Positions 1 to 5,285 of a DNA stretch of 7,877 nt are shown here, piece by piece. Positions within the stretch are counted from its first letter, which is position 1. The number at the start of each line of letters is the position of its first letter. The DNA is from Actinomycetes bacterium (GTDB lineage Bacteria > Actinomycetota > Actinomycetes > Mycobacteriales > Micromonosporaceae), in assembly GCA_021793335.1 (NCBI GenBank), contig JAJYSW010000155.1:1-7877 (forward strand), given 5' to 3'. A program made the translations under genes and the position numbers. Under the pieces are notes generated by a model. It was not told the origin of the DNA. It searched no databases and worked only from the letters and a program-made list of their open reading frames with translations.

Positions 1-38
1 ACCTCTATGTGTGAGCGCGGCGCTCCGGCGCAGCGCGA
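1..38 (-). promoter_or_regulatory. Window-edge stretch after the DUF4097 gene, with a possible ribosome binding site
   Basis: Read on the minus strand, this short stretch follows the stop codon of the DUF4097 gene and ends at the window edge with AGAGGT (plus positions 1-6), which resembles a Shine-Dalgarno sequence. It may belong to a third gene of the same operon starting just outside the window. This is inference from six bases only; no start codon is visible. Confidence 0.2.
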
Positions 39-860
39 TCACCGGTAGGCGTTCGCCCGGTGCAGGTAGATATCGCCGGAGACGGAGCGGGCCCGCACTT
101 CGAGGCTGGTGCCGGAGTCGCCGGGAGCCGGCGAGGTATCGCCGGCGGCGAGCTCGGAGGTCACGGTCCCAGCCTTGGCGTCCAGGTCCATCCACACATC
201 GGTGCCGGCGACGATCCCGATGCTGATGCGTCCCGAGACGGTGTTCGCACGGCAGGCTCCCGATTTGAGCGCGGCCAGCTCGATCGCTCCTGAGAGCGTG
301 TTGACGCGGGCCGAGCCGTCGATCTTCTCGGCGATGACGCCTCCCGCGACGGTCTTGGCCATGAAGTCCCCGCCCACGTGCTCGGCCCGGACCTGCCCCG
401 AGGCGGTGTTGGCGCGGAATTCATCGGACGCGTCGATGACGCTGATCGAGCCTGAGACGGTGTTGGCTCGCACGCTGGCGGCCTGCTCGACGGTGGCCGA
501 TCCGGCGACGGTGTTGATCGAGACGGGCCCGAGCCTGCCGTGCAGGCTGATCGGAGCCGAGGTCGATCTGACCGATACGTCGGAGCCGATCGGCACCTTC
601 ACGGAGACATGGACGCCTATCTGTTTCTTGAACAGCCAGTTCTGCGGCTTCTCGGGCGCGATGACGCGCAGGTGCCCGTTCTCGAACTCGACGCGGGCGA
701 GATCGGCGGCGTCGGTGTCGCCGTCGGTGCTGCGCTGCGCCGGCTTGATCTCGACCAGTACCTGGTCGGATTCGTGAGCGGTGATGGTGGCCGATCCCTC
801 GGCGATGGTGATCGACGTGGTGATCGGTCCGTCGTGGGTGAATTCGGTGTACTCGTTCAT
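39..860 (-). CDS. DUF4097-family beta-solenoid protein
   Basis: The 273-residue product has no signal peptide or membrane segment, so it is probably cytoplasmic. Its central half is a regular beta-solenoid: the turn motif N-T-[VAL]-[SA]-G or a close variant recurs at residues 116, 133, 151, 169, 187 and 206, a step of 17-19 residues, with a last variant (RSVSG) near 258. This pattern is typical of DUF4097/adhesin-like beta-strand repeat proteins, whose biochemical role is unknown. The N-terminal part (about 1-100) is also beta-rich, with alternating hydrophobic residues (SITIAEGSATITA). The ATG at 860 lies 15 bases after the stop of the RHH gene, with a purine-rich GAGAGCGG upstream, so the two are almost certainly co-transcribed. 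From memory, RHH/HicB-like plus DUF4097 pairs occur in Streptomyces and relatives. The fold is well supported; the function is not known. Confidence 0.85.
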   Translation of the reverse strand: MNEYTEFTHDGPITTSITIAEGSATITAHESDQVLVEIKPAQRSTDGDTDAADLARVEFENGHLRVIAPEKPQNWLFKKQIGVHVSVKVPIGSDVSVRSTSAPISLHGRLGPVSINTVAGSATVEQAASVRANTVSGSISVIDASDEFRANTASGQVRAEHVGGDFMAKTVAGGVIAEKIDGSARVNTLSGAIELAALKSGACRANTVSGRISIGIVAGTDVWMDLDAKAGTVTSELAAGDTSPAPGDSGTSLEVRARSVSGDIYLHRANAYR

Positions 861-875
861 GAGTCCGCTCTCTCG

Positions 876-1367
876 TTAGGCCCGGGCGTAACCGGTGATG
901 CGTTGGCTGTATCGCGCGCCGCTGGTGGGGCCGGCCGAGCGCGACGCGTGGACGGCGGTGTTGATGGCCCTCACGAGCCATGCGTTGACCGAGGCGCCGT
1001 CCGAGGAGGCGGCGCGTTCGACTTCCTCCTTGAGCGACTCGGGCAGGCGCAGCGTGATGCGGGCGACATCGTCGTCGACCGGCGGGGCCGGCGGCGGCGC
1101 GGTCTCGGAGGCGTCCACGTCGGTGACGCGAAGATCGACCTCCTTGCCGCGCACGCGCAGGTCGACCGAGGCGGAGGAACCCGCCTGGTCGAGTCCGGCG
1201 GTGATCTCCGCGGCGGCCTCGGAGAGCGCCTCCATGAGCGCGAGCCGCGCTCCGGCGTCGAGCGCTTCTGACAGCAATTCGGCAGTCCGCGCGGCGTCTT
1301 CACCGGCCGGCGCGGCGGCGGCGGTGAGGCTCCGGCGGAGCGATTCAATATACGGCGTCAAGTCCAT
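876..1367 (-). CDS. Ribbon-helix-helix (HicB-like/CopG-like) DNA-binding protein
   Basis: The product has 163 residues. The C-terminal third carries an RHH fold: strand ARITLRLP (about 102-109), helix A from SLKEEVERAAS (111-121) and helix B from SVNAWLVRAINTAV (126-139). RHH dimers use the strand pair to contact the DNA major groove. The N-terminal part (1-60) is alanine-rich and helical, and may oligomerise or bind a partner. A proline-rich linker (about 88-98) separates the two, and the tail ends in a basic YSQRITGYARA segment. Similar actinobacterial proteins are annotated as HicB-family antitoxins, but no HicA toxin gene lies beside it, so a transcription-factor role is more likely. It is the first gene of an operon with the DUF4097 gene. 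Its ATG sits 6 bases from a good -10 box, predicting a leaderless mRNA. An inverted repeat between -35 and -10 suggests autoregulation, which is inference. Confidence 0.85.
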   Translation of the reverse strand: MDLTPYIESLRRSLTAAAAPAGEDAARTAELLSEALDAGARLALMEALSEAAAEITAGLDQAGSSASVDLRVRGKEVDLRVTDVDASETAPPPAPPVDDDVARITLRLPESLKEEVERAASSDGASVNAWLVRAINTAVHASRSAGPTSGARYSQRITGYARA

Positions 1368-1373
1368 GACACC

Positions 1374-1402
1374 ATCGTGACATCACCTTTGATGTCTGTC
1401 AA
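1374..1402 (-). promoter_or_regulatory. Promoter of the RHH-DUF4097 operon, probably leaderless
   Basis: On the minus strand the -35 box is TTGACA (plus 1397-1402), an exact match to the sigma-70/HrdB consensus. The -10 box is CACGAT (plus 1374-1379), with A, A and T at the three most conserved positions. The spacer is exactly 17 bp (1380-1396). Only six bases (GGTGTC) separate the -10 box from the ATG at 1367, so transcription should start at or next to the A of the ATG. No Shine-Dalgarno sequence is possible in that gap, which agrees with a leaderless mRNA. Confidence 0.75.
1379..1396. promoter_or_regulatory. Operator-like inverted repeat in the promoter spacer
   Basis: GACATCA (1379-1385) and TGATGTC (1390-1396) are exact reverse complements around a 4-base centre, CCTT. 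The repeat fills the spacer between the -35 and -10 boxes of the RHH operon and touches the last -10 base, so a bound dimer would block RNA polymerase. The RHH protein encoded immediately downstream is the natural candidate; the ATCAC core inside the site resembles the heptads bound by the RHH omega repressor. The palindrome is seen; the binding is inferred. Confidence 0.55.
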
Positions 1403-1450
1403 GTGGGGTCGGTGACTCTGTGTATCTGCCCAGATCGTGAATGTGAAAAA

Positions 1451-1484
1451 CCTCTGGGGAGTCCGAGGGGTTCTCGGGCAGAGG
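1451..1484 (+). other. Nested stem-loop upstream of thyX
   Basis: CCTCTG (1451-1456) pairs exactly with CAGAGG (1479-1484). Inside it, CCGAG (1463-1467) pairs with CTCGG (1473-1477) around a GGGTT loop. A competing pairing is possible between AACCTCT (1449-1455) and AGGGGTT (1466-1472, one G-U pair). There is no T-run afterwards, so it is not a classical terminator. Whether it is transcribed depends on the unmapped thyX start site. Confidence 0.35.
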
Positions 1485-1534
1485 CGACACGAGGGCTCCA
1501 GCGGACGCGGTAAAGGCCACAGCAGTCCTCCGAG

Positions 1535-1540
1535 TACGCT
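1535..1540 (+). promoter_or_regulatory. Possible thyX -10 box
   Basis: TACGCT fits the actinobacterial -10 pattern TANNNT and lies about 50 bases before the preferred thyX start. No convincing -35 box is found 16-18 bases upstream, so the call rests on the hexamer and its position only. Confidence 0.25.
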
Positions 1541-1577
1541 CATGTAGCTATGACCAGCAGTGAGCACACCGAGCACG

Positions 1578-1583
1578 AGGGGG
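1578..1583 (+). promoter_or_regulatory. thyX ribosome binding site that decides the start
   Basis: The purine run AGGGGG lies 8 bases before the ATG at 1592, whereas the upstream in-frame ATG at 1550 has no Shine-Dalgarno sequence. This supports starting ThyX at 1592. Confidence 0.55.
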
Positions 1584-1591
1584 AACGGGGC

Positions 1592-2344
1592 ATGCCCGAA
1601 ATCGTACCGATGGACGTCCGGCTGGTCGCCTGGACGCACTTCGAGACGCCGCCCGACGTCCCGTGGGACACCGACGCCGACGGCGGCCAGGCCCTCGCCG
1701 AATTCGCCGGCCGCGCCTGCTACCAGTCTTGGAAGAAGCCCAACCCCAAGACCGCCACCAACGCCGGCTACCTCGACCACATTCTCCAGGTCGGACACCT
1801 CTCGGTCCTCGAACACGGCAGCGTCAGCTTCTACATCAGCGGTGTCTCCAGGTCCCTCACGCACGAGCTCATTCGCCACCGGCACTTCTCCTACTCGCAG
1901 CTGTCGCAGCGCTACGTCCCCGAGCGCGACGCCGCCATGGTCGAGCCCGAGGTCATCGCCTCCGATCCGGAGCTTCACGAGCGCTTCCTCGCGGCCTCGG
2001 AGGCCGCGCAGCGCGCGTACAACGACCTCCTCGAAGGGCTCCAGAAGAAGTTCGCGGACGTCGCCAACCCCACGCTGCGGCGAAAGCAGGCGCGTCAGGC
2101 GGCGCGCTCGGTCCTGCCCAACGCCACCGAGACCAGAATCGTCGTCACCGGCAACTACCGCGCCTGGCGTCACTTCATCGCCATGCGAGCCTCGGAGCAC
2201 GCCGATGTCGAGATCCGCGCCTTGGCCGTCGAATGCCTGCGGCAGCTGAAGGACAAGGCCCCGAACGTCTTCGCCGATTTCGAGATCGCCGCTCTCGGCG
2301 ACGGTTCGGAAGTGGCCCACAGCCCGTACGTCACCGAGGGCTAG
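1592..2344 (+). CDS. thyX: Flavin-dependent thymidylate synthase ThyX
   Basis: ThyX methylates dUMP to dTMP in the cytoplasm using methylene-tetrahydrofolate as carbon donor and FAD/NADPH for reduction; it is unrelated to ThyA. The family signature RHRx7S is intact as R95-H96-R97 to S105, in the segment RHRHFSYSQLSQRY, followed by R107 and Y108. The conserved C-terminal FAD/dUMP region (NATETRIVVTGNYRAWRHF, then MRASEHADVEIR) is also present. The 250-residue length equals, from memory, that of M. tuberculosis ThyX, and the N-terminus (MPEIVPMDVRL) aligns with it without gaps. That and the purine-rich ribosome site favour the ATG at 1592. An in-frame ATG at 1550 would add a weakly conserved 14-residue leader (MTSSEHTEHEGERG) and could be used by a short-leader transcript. 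It ends in TAG, and the same frame stays open through the repeat array downstream. It begins the thyX-dapA-rnj cluster. Confidence 0.96.
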   Translation: MPEIVPMDVRLVAWTHFETPPDVPWDTDADGGQALAEFAGRACYQSWKKPNPKTATNAGYLDHILQVGHLSVLEHGSVSFYISGVSRSLTHELIRHRHFSYSQLSQRYVPERDAAMVEPEVIASDPELHERFLAASEAAQRAYNDLLEGLQKKFADVANPTLRRKQARQAARSVLPNATETRIVVTGNYRAWRHFIAMRASEHADVEIRALAVECLRQLKDKAPNVFADFEIAALGDGSEVAHSPYVTEG

Positions 2345-2359
2345 CCGGGCCGGGGAGGA

Positions 2360-2524
2360 GCGGTCGCGGTGAGGCTCGCGGACCGTGAATCGGCGGTCGC
2401 GGTGAGGCTCGCGGACCGTGAATCGGCGGTCGCGGTGAGGCTCGCGGACCGTAAATTAGCAGTCACGGTGAAGCTTGCGAACCGTAAATTAGCACTGCCG
2501 GTGGCGAAACTTGAGACAGTTGAA
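2360..2524. repeat. 33-bp tandem repeat array between thyX and dapA
   Basis: Units begin at 2360, 2393, 2426 and 2459, with a degenerate fifth at 2492. Units 1 and 2 are identical; unit 3 differs by three transitions near its end, and unit 4 by five more. Every clear unit keeps CGGT, 11 bases, then ACCG (2367-2370 with 2382-2385 in unit 1), an inverted pair. Units 1-3 can form a longer stem of 8 bp with one bulged G (2361-2368 with 2377-2385) and the loop GTGAGGCT. Copies are directly adjacent, with no spacer. The 33-bp step is close to three helical turns, so it could serve either as an RNA hairpin array in the thyX 3' / dapA 5' region or as phased protein sites. No function is recognised. 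Confidence 0.9.
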
Positions 2525-2531
2525 CCGATGA

Positions 2532-2558
2532 GCGGCCGGGCAGCGACGTCCCGGCCGC
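2532..2558 (+). terminator. Strong hairpin before dapA (terminator or attenuator)
   Basis: GCGGCCGGG (2532-2540) pairs perfectly with CCCGGCCGC (2550-2558) around a 9-base loop. It ends 24 bases before the dapA ATG. There is no U-tract, but actinobacterial terminators often lack one. It may end the thyX transcript, or form part of a dapA leader and affect its expression. The structure is certain; the role is inferred. Confidence 0.55.
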
Positions 2559-2582
2559 CGCAATCAGTATTGGTGAAAGCAC

Positions 2583-3476
2583 ATGAGCAACGTGACCCGC
2601 CCGTTCGGGCGCACATTGGCGGCCATGATCACGCCGTTCACACCGTCTGGGGAACTCGACGTGCATGGGGCGGCCGAACTGGCCCGCCATCTCATCGACG
2701 AGCAGGGCTTGGACGGTCTCGTCCTCAACGGCACCACCGGTGAATCGCCCACGACCACCGGGGCCGAGAAGGCTCAGCTCATCGAGACCGTCGTCGAGGC
2801 CGTCGGGGACCGCGCCCACATCATCGCCGGCGCCTCCACCAACGACACCCGGGAGTCGGTGCGCCTCGCCCAAGAGGCCGAGAAGTGCGGGGCCCAGGGG
2901 CTCCTGCTGGTCACCCCCTACTACTCGCGTCCGCCGCAGGAGGGCATCGAGGCCCACTTCAGCGCGATCGCCGGCGCGGTCGACCTGCCGTGCATGCTCT
3001 ACGACATCCCACCGCGATCGAGCGTGCCCATCACCGAGTCCTCCTATCTGCGACTCGCCGAGAATCCGCGGATCATCGCGGTCAAGGACGCCACCGCCGA
3101 TCTCTCGGCCGCTCAGCGTGTCCGTGTCGCCACCGGTCTGACCTTCTACTGCGGCGTCGACGCGCTCAACCTCGCCGCGTACGCCACCGGGCAGGTCGGC
3201 GTCGTCTCCGTGATCGCCCACCTGGTCGGCAAGGAGATCAACGCCATGTTCGACGCCTTCGACGAGGGTGATGTCGCACGGGCCTCGGAGATCAACGACG
3301 CTCTTCTTCCCGCCCTCCGCGCCCTCCAGGGCCCGGCGCAGGGCGTCACGGCCGTCAAGGCCGCCCTCGCCCAGCGTGGACTTCCGGGAGGTGAGCCGCG
3401 TCTGCCGCTTCCGGCCGCCAGCTCGGTGATCGCGGATTTCATCGCTGAGAACCTCGCGAGCATCAAGGAGGTCTGA
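2583..3476 (+). CDS. dapA: 4-hydroxy-tetrahydrodipicolinate synthase DapA
   Basis: DapA condenses pyruvate with aspartate semialdehyde, the first committed step to diaminopimelate and lysine, feeding peptidoglycan synthesis. The 297 residues form one TIM barrel of the NAL/DHDPS family. Visible active-site residues are GTTGES (T51/T52), Y114 in TPYYSRPPQEG, Y140 in LYDIPPRSS with R145, and the Schiff-base lysine K168 in IIAVKDAT; these match E. coli T44, Y107, Y133, R138 and K161. The start is preceded by a modest GGTGA about 6 bases upstream and gives the expected family length. The last bases carry the ribosome site of rnj, and the stop TGA overlaps the rnj ATG by one base. No lysine riboswitch is seen upstream, only the repeat array and a hairpin. 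Related aldolases such as N-acetylneuraminate lyase are possible paralogues, but the motif set and context favour DapA. Confidence 0.95.
   Translation: MSNVTRPFGRTLAAMITPFTPSGELDVHGAAELARHLIDEQGLDGLVLNGTTGESPTTTGAEKAQLIETVVEAVGDRAHIIAGASTNDTRESVRLAQEAEKCGAQGLLLVTPYYSRPPQEGIEAHFSAIAGAVDLPCMLYDIPPRSSVPITESSYLRLAENPRIIAVKDATADLSAAQRVRVATGLTFYCGVDALNLAAYATGQVGVVSVIAHLVGKEINAMFDAFDEGDVARASEINDALLPALRALQGPAQGVTAVKAALAQRGLPGGEPRLPLPAASSVIADFIAENLASIKEV
3465..3472 (+). promoter_or_regulatory. Consensus Shine-Dalgarno of rnj inside dapA
   Basis: AAGGAGGT is a full anti-16S match and lies 3 bases before the rnj ATG at 3476. Together with the TGATG stop/start overlap it indicates translational coupling of rnj to dapA. 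Confidence 0.8.
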
Positions 3477-5167
3477 TGAGCCTGACCAGACCCGACAACC
3501 TTGGTGAACCCGCTCCGCTGGCCCCCGGCGGCCTTCGCGTCGTCCCGCTCGGCGGCTTGGGCGCCATCGGCCGCAACATGACCCTGTTCGAGTACGAGGG
3601 GCGGCTCCTCATCGTCGACTGCGGCGTCCTGTTCCCCGATGTCGAGCAGCCCGGCGTCGACCTGATCCTGCCGGACTTCACGCCGATCCTCGACCGCCTC
3701 GACGACATCGAGGCCATCGTCATCACCCACGGGCACGAGGACCACATCGGCGGCATCCCCTTCCTCCTCGAACACAAGAACGACATCCCGCTGGTCGGCT
3801 CCAAGTTCTCCGTCGCCCTCGTCGAGGCCAAACTGCGTGAGCGGCGCATCAAGGCGGTCAGCACGACCGTCTCGGAGGGGGAGACGATCGAACTGGGCCC
3901 CTTCGGGCTCGAATTCCTCGCCGTCAACCACTCGATCCCCGACGCGCTGGCCGTCGCGATCCGCACCGGTGCCGGCCTGGTCCTGCACACCGGCGACTTC
4001 AAGATGGACCAGCTGCCGCTCGACGGGCGCATCACCGACCTGGCCGGGTTCGCGCGTCTCGGCGACCAGGGCGTCGATCTGCTCCTGTCGGACTCGACCA
4101 ATGCCGAGGTCCCCGGTTTCGTGACCTCCGAGCGGGAGATCGGGGTCGTTCTCGACAAACTGTTCGAGGACGTCAAGGGCCGCATCATCGTCGCCTCCTT
4201 CGCCAGCCACGTCCACCGCGTGCAGCAGGTCCTGGACGCCGCGTGGGCGCACGGCCGCAAGGTCGCGTTCGTGGGCCGGTCCATGGTCCGCAACATGGCG
4301 ATCGCCCGCGATCTGGGGCTGTTGAATATCCATGAGGGCATATTGGTCAACATGGACGAGGCGGTCCGGATGCCCAACGACGAGATCGTGTTCATGTCCA
4401 CCGGTTCGCAGGGTGAACCGATGAGCGCCTTGGGCCGCATGGCCTCGGGAGACCACCGGCACATCACCGTCGAGCCCGACGACACCGTCATCCTCGCCTC
4501 TTCGCTGGTGCCGGGCAATGAGACCGCCGTCTACGGCGTCATCAACCGCTTGGCCCGCACGGGGGCCACCGTCATTCACAAGGACGTCGCGAAGGTCCAC
4601 GTCTCGGGGCACGCCCCGGCGGGTGAGCTGCTGTACGTGCTCAACAACGTCCGGCCCTCCAACATGATCCCCGTCCACGGCGAGGCCCGGCATCTCCAGG
4701 CGCATGCCCGGCTCGCGATCGAATCCGGGGTCCCGGCCGACCAGGTCATCGTCATCGAGAACGGCGACGTCGTCGATTTGCTCGACGGGCGCGCCAGATT
4801 GGTCGGGCACATCCCGAACAACCTGGTCTACGTCGACGGCCTGTCCGTCGGCGACGTGGGCGAGCCGGTCCTGTACGAGCGCCGGGTCCTCGGCGACGGC
4901 GGTTTCATCGCGGCGACCGTCGTGATCGATTCCGAGAACGGCAAGGTCGTCGGCGGACCGACGGTCTCGGCACGCGGTTTCTCGGATGACCCGAAGGCCT
5001 TCGAGGGCGTCCTGCCGCTCATCGACGACGCGATGGAGCGGGCCGCCGCCGACGGAGTGACCGAGCCGCACCAGCTCCAGCAGATCCTGCGCAGGACGGT
5101 CGGTAAATGGGTCAACGACACGTACCGTCGCCGCCCGATGATCGTCCCGCACGTATTGGAGGTGTGA
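3476..5167 (+). CDS. rnj: Ribonuclease J
   Basis: RNase J is a metallo-beta-lactamase/beta-CASP ribonuclease with endonuclease and 5'-to-3' exonuclease activity, acting in mRNA decay and rRNA maturation in the cytoplasm. The 563 residues are usual for the family. The metal site is complete: HGHEDH (H85, H87, D89, H90), H152 in NHSIPDA and D174 in HTGDFK. The beta-CASP part follows, with SDSTNAE (206-211), SFASHVHR (241-248), STGSQGEP (308-315), VSGHAPAGE (376-384, H379) and PVHGE (399-403, H401). A beta-rich C-terminal domain (about 440-563) completes it. The start is fixed by AAGGAGGT and the 1-base overlap with dapA. Co-location with dapA and thyX is conserved in actinobacteria, although the three functions are not obviously linked. 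A palindromic terminator lies 42 bases after the stop. Confidence 0.96.
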   Translation: MSLTRPDNLGEPAPLAPGGLRVVPLGGLGAIGRNMTLFEYEGRLLIVDCGVLFPDVEQPGVDLILPDFTPILDRLDDIEAIVITHGHEDHIGGIPFLLEHKNDIPLVGSKFSVALVEAKLRERRIKAVSTTVSEGETIELGPFGLEFLAVNHSIPDALAVAIRTGAGLVLHTGDFKMDQLPLDGRITDLAGFARLGDQGVDLLLSDSTNAEVPGFVTSEREIGVVLDKLFEDVKGRIIVASFASHVHRVQQVLDAAWAHGRKVAFVGRSMVRNMAIARDLGLLNIHEGILVNMDEAVRMPNDEIVFMSTGSQGEPMSALGRMASGDHRHITVEPDDTVILASSLVPGNETAVYGVINRLARTGATVIHKDVAKVHVSGHAPAGELLYVLNNVRPSNMIPVHGEARHLQAHARLAIESGVPADQVIVIENGDVVDLLDGRARLVGHIPNNLVYVDGLSVGDVGEPVLYERRVLGDGGFIAATVVIDSENGKVVGGPTVSARGFSDDPKAFEGVLPLIDDAMERAAADGVTEPHQLQQILRRTVGKWVNDTYRRRPMIVPHVLEV

Positions 5168-5209
5168 GGCCTCCCCGAGCGCCCATGTTCGAAGAGGGCG
5201 GGAGCGTGC

Positions 5210-5241
5210 AGGCCCGGACGCGGTCGACCGCGTCCGGGCCT
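5210..5241. terminator. Perfect 32-bp palindrome, bidirectional terminator
   Basis: The arms 5210-5223 and 5228-5241 are exact 14-base reverse complements around TCGA. It lies between rnj (plus) and the convergent membrane-protein gene (minus), so it can end both transcripts. A smaller hairpin just before it (CGCCC 5180-5184 with GGGCG 5196-5200) may assist on the rnj side. There is no long T-run, as is common in high-GC actinomycetes. Confidence 0.85.
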
Positions 5242-5285
5242 CGTTCCGTCAAGGCGCGGGCGGCGGCCTCCGCCGTGTCGCGGTG

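Noticed and set aside
109..1271. Long plus-strand frames opposite the DUF4097 and RHH genes
   Set aside because: The minus-strand products have clear fold signatures and proper starts, while the plus-strand products are compositionally biased and unrecognisable.
39..1367. HicAB toxin-antitoxin module
   Set aside because: Only the RHH part resembles HicB; the neighbour is a 273-residue beta-solenoid, not a small HicA dsRNA-binding toxin.
1358..2320. 320-codon open frame on the minus strand across thyX
   Set aside because: It overlaps thyX and the RHH promoter; the product is repetitive Gly/Val/Asp-rich without recognisable domains, so it is a shadow.
2360..2524. CRISPR array
   Set aside because: The 33-bp units abut directly with no variable spacers and no cas genes are nearby; it is a plain tandem repeat.
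2345..2582. Lysine riboswitch before dapA
   Set aside because: The space is taken by the tandem repeat and one simple hairpin; the multi-helix lysine aptamer pattern is not seen.
2341..2616. 91-residue minus-strand protein with 11-residue repeats (SASLTATADSR)
   Set aside because: The repetition follows from the 33-bp unit being divisible by three; any frame without a stop reads as a repeat protein. No ribosome site or conserved domain supports it.
3146..5152. 668-codon open frame on the minus strand across dapA and rnj
   Set aside because: It is antisense to two proteins with intact catalytic motifs. Its product is low-complexity, Asp/Val/Gly/Arg-rich and matches no family; this is typical codon-bias shadow in high-GC DNA.
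5158..5174. Small GGAGG/CCTCC hairpin over the rnj stop codon as the terminator
   Set aside because: It has only five base pairs and overlaps the stop codon; the 14-bp palindrome at 5210-5241 is a far better candidate.
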